DNA of 64,000 nt from DASVHS01 sp035468985 (GTDB taxonomy: Bacteria; Acidobacteriota; Thermoanaerobaculia; Gp7-AA8), in NCBI GenBank assembly GCA_035468985.1, contig DATISF010000070.1, positions 1 through 64,000 of the forward strand, given 5' to 3'. Position 1 is the stretch's first letter, and every line of letters begins with the position of its first letter. The notes below the pieces were generated by a model. That model worked only from the letters and a program-made list of their open reading frames with translations, ran no database searches and was not told the origin of the DNA. The position numbers and the translations under genes were made by a program. Below, piece after piece: positions 17,006 to 25,200 of the stretch.

Positions 17006-18087
17006 GACCAGTCCTCGGCCCTCGGTCCTCGGTCCTCGGTTGTTCCCCACCCCCGCAATCGGCGCGGGTGGGCCCGAGACCTGAGGCCCGAGGCCCGAGG
17101 TTTCCGTTCATCACCGCGCTGCTGTTCCTCGTCGCGTCAGCCGCAGCCGCCCAAACACGCCCGATCTTCCCCGCCGACTACAAGCCGAGTCCGTGCGCGC
17201 CTCAGAACGTGTGCGAGAGCTTCACCGAAGTGGACTTCCCCTCGGCCGCGCTCCACTTCCTTCTGCGGGAGCTCGACTCATCTTGGAACGAGCAGCATCG
17301 CGAGGAGCTCACCTCGGCTGTCCAGCCTTTCTGCACGAAGCGCGCGACTTGCATGGCCACCCCGGGAAACATGTGGTGGTTCTGCAACGACGTTTTCGCG
17401 CAGGAGTTGCGCGCGGACTGCGACGCGAAGTTCAAGAATGCCCGCGACAACGAGCAGTGCCACACGTGGATGGACACCTACGCCGCCGGTGTCGATCAGC
17501 GCGGCAAAGCGGATTGGGAAGCCGCGCAGGCCTGCGCCAAGGAGAAGATCCCTCCGCCGGCATCGCCGAAAAAATTCGTGTGGTGGTCCGTGCCCGTCAC
17601 GATTCCTGTCAATTACGCCGGTCCGGTCCAGGTGTTCACGATCGACGCCGACACGCGCGTGCCCGTGCAGGCCGACATCGCGTTCGAAGGGCAGACGCTG
17701 TATGCCAGCGATCCGCCGACCGGCAAGCCGACGAGCTATTACCTGTTCACGTGGCCACGGAAGCTGGTGCGCGTGCCGAATGCCGAAGGGCACTCGGATC
17801 TCGTTCCCGTGACGATGACGATCAGCGCGGCCGGCTACGAGCCGGTCAGGGCTTCCGTCCCGACGATCGTGCCGAAGATGATCGTTTCGGTGAAACGCGA
17901 CGGGAAGACGACGACGGTGACGGCCACCGATTCAGTCACCGGCAAACCCGTTGAGGCTCAGGTCTATCTCGGCGACCGGACCATCGGTTTCACCAATCAG
18001 CCGATCGAGTTGCCGGCGAAGAGCAAAAGCCAGATCTGGGTGAGATCGCCGTATGACAAGTACAGTGATGTGGTGGTGAAGAACTAA
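17002..18087 (+). CDS. Cys-rich secreted protein of unknown function
   Basis: A 361-aa protein. The ATG at 17002 overlaps the previous stop (ATGA). Residues 2-36 are encoded by a palindromic array of CTCGGTC/GGCCCGA heptamers and are followed by a signal peptide (FITALLFLVASAAAAQT). The mature N-terminal half has several Cys (CAPQNVCESF, FCTKRATC, WWFCND, CDAKF, CHTWMD), suggesting disulphides outside the cytoplasm. The C-terminal half is beta-rich and PEGA-like. No other start lies between the array and the signal, so the repeat-encoded leader is probably translated. Function is unknown. Confidence 0.7.
   Translation: MRPVLGPRSSVLGCSPPPQSARVGPRPEARGPRFPFITALLFLVASAAAAQTRPIFPADYKPSPCAPQNVCESFTEVDFPSAALHFLLRELDSSWNEQHREELTSAVQPFCTKRATCMATPGNMWWFCNDVFAQELRADCDAKFKNARDNEQCHTWMDTYAAGVDQRGKADWEAAQACAKEKIPPPASPKKFVWWSVPVTIPVNYAGPVQVFTIDADTRVPVQADIAFEGQTLYASDPPTGKPTSYYLFTWPRKLVRVPNAEGHSDLVPVTMTISAAGYEPVRASVPTIVPKMIVSVKRDGKTTTVTATDSVTGKPVEAQVYLGDRTIGFTNQPIELPAKSKSQIWVRSPYDKYSDVVVKN
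17010..17101. repeat. Translated heptamer palindrome (CTCGGTC / GGCCCGA)
   Basis: Tandem CTCGGTC-type units (17014-17040) and their complements GGCCCGAGAC/CCCGAGG (17071-17101) form a hairpin inside the start region of the secreted protein gene, between its ATG and its signal peptide. Confidence 0.75.
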
Positions 18088-18108
18088 GGCACGCGCCGGC
18101 CGTTCACC

Positions 18109-19347
18109 ATGTCGGAAGCCGATCCTCCGAAGATCGATATCGGAACGCAGACCGAGGACGACGTTCAGCGGTTCGTCGAACACGCATTTTCGCCTGACTT
18201 CGTTTTTCGCTCACCCCAGCATCTGAAGGGCGGAAAGAACAAAGAGACAACGGACGTGTTCGCGCTCTTCGACGACGTCGCGCTCGCGATCCAGGTCAAA
18301 GCTCAGGCTCTGAACGCCGACGGAACACAGGCTGCGGAAGATCGCGACTGGACGAAGCGCAACCTCGACAAGGCCGTCTCCCAAGTGAAAGGAGCGATCC
18401 GCACGATCAAGGCGGGTCAGATCGTCCGGCTCGAGAACGACCGCCGCGGGGCCGTGCAGTTCTCGACCGACATGTTCCGCTATGTCTACGGCCTGGTCGT
18501 GATCAACCACACCTCCGGTCCGTTCGACGCGCGCGCGCTCGTTCCCCATCTTGCGAACATCGGCCACCCGGTGCACGTCCTTTCCTTCGCCGACTTCTAC
18601 AACCTTGCGCGCGTGCTCGATACGCCAGTCGACCTGATCGGCTACTTCGAAGTCCGCACACAGATCCTCATCCCGACGTTCAACCCGAAGGTGCACGCAG
18701 AACAGCAGGCGTTCGAGTTTTACGTCGACCACTTCGAGGAGCTGACTTCGTTTCAGGCGGAGCTGCACGGCGAGCAGCGATCACCCGATCTCTTCAAAGA
18801 GCACGGGGAGATGCTGCGCCGCATCTATCGCGGTGATTCATCGGGTCTCGAGGATTCGTACTTCATCGACAAGATCATCAACTGGACGCATCAGGGCGAT
18901 GGCTCGTCACTCGCTCCTTTCGAGAACGGCGAACGCGATTACGTCGCGATCGCCACCCATCTCGCGACTCTCGTTCGCCCCCGCCGGGCCTACATCGGCA
19001 AAGCGTTCCGCGACGCGATCAAGCGCGCCGGCGAGAGCGAAGAAGATGATTTCGCACAGTTCTCCAGTCAGCGCCGCAGCGACTGCATGCTGTTTCTCGC
19101 CAGTCATCGACCGGATGCAGAACGGAAGGAACGCGGCCAGGATCTCTTTCGCCTTCTCTGGTTGCTCAAAGCCACGCGGCAGGTCAAGCGCGCCATGGGC
19201 ATCGTCACTGAAGCAGGTTTCTGGCGCCTGCGATCGTACGACTTCATTCTTCTCGACGAAGATCCACGGAACGTCACCTCTCGCGCCGACTATGAAGAGG
19301 TCAAGCGTCATGGCGAACATCTCTTCGGCACAACGACCCCTGGTTAA
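18109..19347 (+). CDS. Predicted PD-(D/E)xK nuclease-fold protein (QxK variant)
   Basis: A 412-aa protein not recognised as a named family. Near the N-terminus a restriction-nuclease-like pattern is visible: helix with E24, then D49 in KETTDVFALF, and Q62-V-K64 in ALAIQVKAQ. The D-x12-QxK arrangement resembles the Mrr-type QxK variant of the PD-(D/E)xK fold. The remaining ~340 residues are mixed alpha/beta with no known domain. It could be a defence or repair nuclease. It stands alone, next to a GC-rich hairpin region and an attC-like site. Confidence 0.6.
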   Translation: MSEADPPKIDIGTQTEDDVQRFVEHAFSPDFVFRSPQHLKGGKNKETTDVFALFDDVALAIQVKAQALNADGTQAAEDRDWTKRNLDKAVSQVKGAIRTIKAGQIVRLENDRRGAVQFSTDMFRYVYGLVVINHTSGPFDARALVPHLANIGHPVHVLSFADFYNLARVLDTPVDLIGYFEVRTQILIPTFNPKVHAEQQAFEFYVDHFEELTSFQAELHGEQRSPDLFKEHGEMLRRIYRGDSSGLEDSYFIDKIINWTHQGDGSSLAPFENGERDYVAIATHLATLVRPRRAYIGKAFRDAIKRAGESEEDDFAQFSSQRRSDCMLFLASHRPDAERKERGQDLFRLLWLLKATRQVKRAMGIVTEAGFWRLRSYDFILLDEDPRNVTSRADYEEVKRHGEHLFGTTTPG

Positions 19348-19402
19348 CGACAGGTCCGGTTCGGGCGGTGGAACGAGTGAGATCCCGAGGCCGAGCGCGC
19401 CG

Positions 19403-19528
19403 CTCCGTCGGCGTCGCTACGACACGTGTGCGCGCGTCGATCGGCGACGGAGTCAAGGCGGCCGGGCGGTGGAGGCCTTGACGCCGTCGCCGATCGACGC
19501 AACTCATCGCGTTGCGGCGCCGGCGGAG
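19403..19528. repeat. Large nested inverted repeat
   Basis: An inner stem pairs 19434-19459 with 19475-19500, 25 of 26 positions complementary (GCGTCGATCGGCGACGG core). An outer imperfect stem pairs CTCCGTCGGCG near 19403 with CGGCGCCGGCGGAG near 19515-19528. There is no T-run, so it is not a classical terminator, though strong enough to form a cruciform. Confidence 0.8.
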
Positions 19529-19815
19529 TGATGTGCGGCGATTGCGACGCGAGCACGAGCAGGCGCGAGGGCGGTGGCAATGCAGCAGCGGGCCGGCCGG
19601 CGCTGGGGTGCGGGAGTGGGAAGCGCCGGCCCGGAGCGAGCGCGGCGAGGAGAGAGCGACGAGGCACGGGCGGGTGTGAAGCGAACGCTCGCCGCGCGAA
19701 GCGACGCGCGCGCAGACGGCGCCAGCCGGCGAGCACGCGCGGCCCGCGGCCACTCGTGAGGATGGAGATTTGCGCGGGACAGGGCGGTGGACCGTGAGAG
19801 CGCGACGGAATGAGT

Positions 19816-19918
19816 CCGCCTAATCTCGCGCTCGCCGGCGCGGCACCGCACGCACGACTCGCGCGACCACGATGACGAAGCCGCGGTGCCGTGTCCGGCG
19901 CAGCGCTAGATTAGGCGG
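19816..19918 (-). repeat. attC-like integron recombination site
   Basis: Left arm 19816-19848 begins CCGCCTAATCT and right arm 19884-19918 ends AGATTAGGCGG. The arms pair almost fully except for two extra bases in the right arm (a G and an A beside a CCGG). This extrahelical-base pattern also occurs in the attC-like sites near 57353 and 56080. The outer core is GCCTAAT/ATTAGGC rather than the usual GCCTAAC/GTTAGGC. It follows the immunity gene in the orientation expected for a cassette. Confidence 0.6.
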
Positions 19919-20099
19919 CCCCACGTGCGCAGAACATTCAACGATGAGGAACAGGGCGGTGGAACGTTCGATCCCGCCATGCTTGCGGCGATCGCCGGGT
20001 GGGAAGCCGCCGGCGCGGCCGTTGCCCGCACGCACTGTCGCATTCCTGTTCGCGTGCGTTGCAACGGCCGTGTCGGCGGCGTGGGTGGGTGGGTGCTTA

Positions 20100-20402
20100 T
20101 CAAAAGCCCTTATCAATCTTGAAGCCGGCGCGTTGGAGGTCATCAATATTGCTTCGATATCGACGCCGCAGATCAGTGCCACACCATGGACAGAACGCAA
20201 TGGGACTTTCGCTGATGAGGCTGATCGGTGCAGAGGTATTCAGTCGCTCCTCGTGTCCACGTTCGAACGCACGTGCCTGCAGAAGGAACTCCGGCTCACC
20301 GTCAGCATATCGATCGATTAAAACCGCGATCGTTCGGTCGCCGGCGAGGTTGTACGCATTTTCGAACGCAGCGCAACACCACTTGATGCGGTCAGCGGTC
20401 AT
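20100..20402 (-). CDS. Probable immunity protein of the RHS toxin
   Basis: A 100-aa cytoplasmic protein with no signal peptide. Its ATG overlaps the stop of the RHS toxin chain (ATGA), the classic toxin-immunity arrangement. A zinc-knuckle-like CPWCGTDL lies at about residues 71-78; small proteins ending in such a motif are common immunity or regulatory proteins. It is not recognised as a named Imm family. An attC-like site follows about 180 bp downstream. Confidence 0.65.
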   Translation of the reverse strand: MTADRIKWCCAAFENAYNLAGDRTIAVLIDRYADGEPEFLLQARAFERGHEERLNTSAPISLISESPIAFCPWCGTDLRRRYRSNIDDLQRAGFKIDKGF

Positions 20403-22246
20403 TTGTTGATCTTGTCTGTGACGTCTTTAAAGAACTGCGTGATGTACTGAGCCGCCCGCGGATCAAAACGATATTCGATCTGGCGGACGCCTTTCATCTC
20501 CGTCACGCTAACCGTGAGCAGCTTAGCCTGTTCAAGTGCCTTGAGAAGCGCTTGCGGAACCTGGCCGGCGAATGTCTTGACACCTTCGCCGCTTCGCGCG
20601 GCATTGGCCAACGCCTGTGCACCCTCGCCGGCCGCAGCGGACAGTCCTCGACCGGCCTGAGGCGCCTGCGTTAAGTTCGTGACCAATTCGACCGTTGGGC
20701 CACCCGATTGAGCGAGTCTGGTCAGGGTCGCCGTCGAAATTCCTGCAGTTGCCTCGATGCCAATTGCTCTTGCGAGCTGAAGCAGCCCAAACTGTCGAGC
20801 GAGGAAAGAGCCACCAGCATCAAGTACGGCGCCCCCACCAAACAAAATACCACCGGCCATGAGAGCCATCTTCGCTCCCGACCACGCTGCTTGTGCCGGT
20901 GTTTCCTGCCGCGGTTGGAGTCCGAAATGGTAGAGCTGCAAACGCTCGCGACCGTTCGGGTCCGTGTATTTCAGCGGATTGTTCCCGACGTAGGCGTAAC
21001 GATTCCACATCTGCGGTTCGTGCATCGCCTCATCCACATCGAGATTTGGATCGACCGATAAGAAGCGGCCCCATGCCGAGCTGTAATACCGCGCGTGCAT
21101 GTAATCGAAGTACTGCGTATTCGACGAGAAATTCGATGTCGAATCTCGCTCGTGTCCCGTGAACTTGAACGGTTCCTCGCGATCGTAGCCTCGCGCCTGC
21201 AGTTGCGCCGGCGATGACAGCTCCGCACCGAACGGTGCGTAATCGTTTTGGGCAATCAGGCCACCCAACGGCCCTGTCGTCAGCCGTGGCGTGCCCAGGT
21301 GGTCCAGATGAACGTGCATCTGGCCACCCTCTTCCACCACACGCTGCGCCCCGAGAAGTTTGTCCCCGCGGTAGACGTGATCGCGAATCCATATCCACGG
21401 CCAGGTCGGTAGATCCGCCCACTCCTCGTACTCCCGCAGTGCGCGTCCCCCCTCGTCCCGAATCGACCAGATCCACTTCCCCGCCGCACTGTTTCGCACT
21501 CCGATTCTCTCGTCCGAGGCCGTATAGACGTACACCTGATCGTCCGCCCCTCCCGACCAGCGCTCGGTCATCATGTCGAACGGGTCGTATCGGTAGTGGA
21601 ACGTGCCGTCTTCCGTCAGGCTCCCGGCGTCGTACGCGTACTGCACGCCGCTGAACTTGTTCGTTGCGCTGTCGACCGGTAGTTGGATGGTCGTGTTCGT
21701 CGTGCTGTTCCAGATATTCGTGATGTTGCCGAATCCGTCGTAATCCCACGTCTCCGTTCGCGTGCCGACCTCAGCCCGCCGTAGCCTCAACAACGAGTCA
21801 TACTGATAATAACTCGTGATTCCATCACCGTTCGGTCCGATTGAGTAGATGTTGCCCGAGCCATCGTACGAGTAGGCACCCGAATCCCACGTCGGTGGAG
21901 TTGCATTCGTTCCACGATTGACCTGACCTTCTGCGGTCAACGCCGGCCCCGCATTCGAAGGTGTCGTCCTTCGCGGCCCGGGGCCGGTGACCGCGAGCTG
22001 CAGGTACTTCACTCCCGGATGCTTCCTCCACGCCTCATACGCCGCATCGGGGATGCTCACCACCATCGTCTTGCCCTTACGGTAGTCGATATGACCCCCG
22101 AGCTTCGCCTCGTCGGGATCGGGACCGTCAACCCTAAGGACGACGATGTACTGAGAGATGTTCCCGGCGGCATACAAAGGCGGCGCAATCATGAATGAAA
22201 CCGTGAGAATGAGAAGAGCGACAGCCAAGAGTATTCTTCTGATCAT
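20399..22246 (-). CDS. RHS core protein with C-terminal toxin-like tip
   Basis: A 615-aa exported protein. A signal peptide (ILLAVALLILTVSFMIAPP) is followed by a ~100-aa domain, then YD/RHS repeats (YYQYDSLLRLRRAEVG, ETWDYDGFGNITNI). The RHS-associated core contains HLDHLGTPRL, NDYAPFG, ARYYSSAWGRFLSVDP, NRYAYVGNNPL and the DPNGRE junction. The ~180 residues after the junction are unrelated to RHS: a hydrophobic Gly/Ala segment (MALMAGGILFGGGAV), then a polar tail with toxin-like position. The ATG at 22246 has AGGAG 8 nt upstream. The tip family is not recognised. The protein lacks the large N-terminal cage, which is in the adjacent gene. Confidence 0.85.
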   Translation of the reverse strand: MIRRILLAVALLILTVSFMIAPPLYAAGNISQYIVVLRVDGPDPDEAKLGGHIDYRKGKTMVVSIPDAAYEAWRKHPGVKYLQLAVTGPGPRRTTPSNAGPALTAEGQVNRGTNATPPTWDSGAYSYDGSGNIYSIGPNGDGITSYYQYDSLLRLRRAEVGTRTETWDYDGFGNITNIWNSTTNTTIQLPVDSATNKFSGVQYAYDAGSLTEDGTFHYRYDPFDMMTERWSGGADDQVYVYTASDERIGVRNSAAGKWIWSIRDEGGRALREYEEWADLPTWPWIWIRDHVYRGDKLLGAQRVVEEGGQMHVHLDHLGTPRLTTGPLGGLIAQNDYAPFGAELSSPAQLQARGYDREEPFKFTGHERDSTSNFSSNTQYFDYMHARYYSSAWGRFLSVDPNLDVDEAMHEPQMWNRYAYVGNNPLKYTDPNGRERLQLYHFGLQPRQETPAQAAWSGAKMALMAGGILFGGGAVLDAGGSFLARQFGLLQLARAIGIEATAGISTATLTRLAQSGGPTVELVTNLTQAPQAGRGLSAAAGEGAQALANAARSGEGVKTFAGQVPQALLKALEQAKLLTVSVTEMKGVRQIEYRFDPRAAQYITQFFKDVTDKINK

Positions 22247-22260
22247 GTTCAACTCTCCTC

Positions 22261-25200
22261 TCAGTTCGTCCGGGCGCGGAGATCATCAATGATGACTCCT
22301 CGAAACAGCGTTACTCCCGGGGTGACGACCGGTTCATTTGGATATGAGGCGGGTGGAGTCACTCCGAGCGCCTGCATCGCTGCATCCATCTGCTGGCGGA
22401 GAGCGGTCACATAGATAGCGAGAATGGGACCGTTCACCGCAGGCTGTGGCGTCCCCGCTGGCAACATGCTGCTCCACGACACGCGAGACACTCCCGCCGC
22501 GTCGCGCATGTAGTTGATTGCTTCGAGAATCTCGTTGAAATACGACAGTCGGATCACATCACCGGCGACGGGCCCGAAGTTCATCGATGTGACATAGTCG
22601 GAATTGCTGTAAGCCGATTGCACTGTCCCCGAAGGACCAACGGCGCGAACGCGATACACATATGCGGCGCCCACCGACACGCTATCCGTGTGGGCCGTTC
22701 CACTGACGGGAATGTTCACTGTCTGCGACAAATAGCGCCGCTCGAGCTCATAGCTGACCGCATTGCTCGACGCACTCCATGAGATGTCGATCGCCCCGGT
22801 GGATGCGCCGCGCTGCGCGACGAGACCGGACGGACTGGCCACCTGGACCGAGACTGTCGCACCCACCGGATTAGCTCTGCCGCAATCGTTCCACACGTGG
22901 ACGGTATAGGTCGCCTCCGTGTACATGAAGGGAAGATCAAGCGTTGGACTGTCGTGGCCGACCGGCGTCAAGTCGTTGTACCACTGGTAGTGCATCGGAC
23001 CGGTTCCGGCGACCGAGACGGTCAACGACGCCCCCGATGTTCCATAAGGAACGGTCATGTTCTGTGGCGGCACCGTGATCGTCGGCGCCGAGCATCCGCT
23101 CCATGGCGAAAATGTGATCCGCGCCGGTCGGGCCATGAAATTGGGATCGCGATCGATCGTGTCGACGACTCCGTTGGCGTGGTTGACACTCTTGAGAGAC
23201 CCACCTGGCCAGTAGAGCAAGTCCGCGACTGTGTGAACGTGATTGAACGACTCATAGACATCAGACGTTATGACCGATGACAGCGCCCCTCGGTCGAACG
23301 TCTGCTTGACGATGTCCCAGCTGCTCTGACCGCATGTCGCGCCACCGGCCTGACAGGTCGGATAGTCCACTCGGATGAGCTCCCCGGCATTGTCATAAGC
23401 GTATTTTTGGACGAAGGAGCGCAGGAGCGTACCGGATCGTTCGATCGATGTCGTCTTCTGCGTCGCGTGGCCCGCCGAATCGTCGTACTTGTACGTCTCC
23501 GTCACGGTCACGTCGTCTACGTCGAGAGCCGGGTGATAGTTGTGACGAACAGCTGAGTGCAGCTTGCCGGCGTCGTGCTCGCCCGGGTTGTTGACGTCCG
23601 AAAAATTGAACTCCTTCAGAGGCAGGTACGTGGAGAGATCAAGCCGGTCGTGCCCTTCCACTTTGACGAGGCGCTCGGCTGCGTCGTATGTGTACTTCAG
23701 GTCATGCGCCGAATTTCCCGGAATGATCCTGTATCCGGGATGGCCTTTCGCGTCGTATGTTGTGTATGTCACCGTGCCGCTTTCCGGGTGAGTCTCCGAA
23801 TGAAGGAAACCACGGTTGTCGTACGTGAACGTCCTCGAATTCTGCGTCAGGCCGTTCGGGATGAACAGGTCGACGTCTGTCAAGCGATTGCCCACGTCAT
23901 ACGTGTACTGTGCGGTTGTCGGGAGAGGGGATCCCGTTGCTCCCTGTTGGACTTTGACGAGGCGGCCGAAGGCGTCGTAGTACTCCTTCGTCTGCGCGCC
24001 GAGAACCGACTCGGTGCCGCCGACCTGAACGAACGATGATCGCCTGTCAACCAATTGAGCACCGGTGTAGGCGATCGTCGACGTGTGATTATCGGGCGAA
24101 ATCGTTTGGACCAGCCGCCCCAACGCATCATAGGAGTACTGAGTGCTTGCGGTGGTGTTCTCCGTCTCGGCGTGCGGCTGGAACACGACCGTCTGATGGT
24201 CGAGGGCATCGTACTGAGTGTCGCGAACGGTCGTCACTCCATTCGCTTCGTCCACGAACTGCCGAACAACCCGTCCGATGGCATCGTACTGATACTTCGT
24301 GTGAAGGGTGCCCGAATCTGTACTCTGTGTGGCCTCTACGAGTGCCGGAGAAAATGGGTTGACTGTGGCAGACGTGTATGTGTAGAGGATTGGAGCGCCA
24401 CCCGGCGGCGTCATGCTCGTCAACCTTCCCGCGACGTCGTATTGATAGCTCGTCGTCAGACCCGACGAATCGCGGCTCGCAGACGGCAGGCCCGTGTTCG
24501 TGTCGATAGTCAGATCGAGGAACGAATGACTCACACCGTCATAGGTCGATTTCTTCCTGATGCCGGCGAAGTACTCGTGGAGGATTTTGTATCTCGGAGT
24601 AGCTGTTCCAGTGCAACCCGTGGGCGCACCCCCTCCGTCGCCGCCGGAGTACGACTCCGATCGAACATTTCCGGTATTCCGCGAGCCCAGCAGCTCGGAA
24701 TCGTAGTCGACTACGACGTCATGCGCGTAGTCGGCGATGGAACCGACTGGATCTCTTACGGTTCTCTGCCGTAACAAGAACCCCGTCGATGGGTCGAAGC
24801 AAAACTGCTGTAATGCAGCTCCCGTGAGGCTCGAGCACGCCGTAACAGTCGATTGATTCAGGGAGGACTCGTCCCGCGTGCACTTCTCTGTGTACGTTCC
24901 TAGAATCCACGCCGTTCCCGGCGCAGCATAATTTGTGAAGACGGTACGCCCCCTCAGACCGTAATTGAAGTTCGTGATGCTCGATACTTGCTTGAAGTGC
25001 CCGTACCCATCGAAAGAACGTTGGTACTCTTCCCTGTAGCAAGTACCACCGCATGTCGGCAGACCTGTAACTTGATCGAAGTCGTCATTGAATTCGTCCC
25101 GAGACGCGGTCTCCAGTTTCAGCGGTGCGCCAGCAACGAACTCGAACTTCCGGTATGAAGACCGAAGCAAGCTCGGGCTTGACACCCGGGGAGCGCTGGA

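Larger units (their letters stand above)
19348..20099. other. Gene-free GC-rich region with hairpins and an attC-like site
   Basis: No convincing gene on either strand; the open frames have arginine/alanine-rich random composition. It holds the nested inverted repeat at 19403-19528, the attC-like site at 19816-19918 and another 20-bp stem at 20006-20080 (18 of 20 paired). It lies between the convergent PD-(D/E)xK gene and the RHS immunity gene. Confidence 0.7.

Noticed and set aside
19301..19753. Minus-strand open frames in the GC-rich gap
   Set aside because: Arg/Ala/Ser-rich random composition and overlap with the hairpin; no motif or start signal.
20006..20080. A second attC near the immunity gene
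   Set aside because: The 20-bp stem pairs well (18 of 20), but the outer cores and extrahelical bases of attC are absent.
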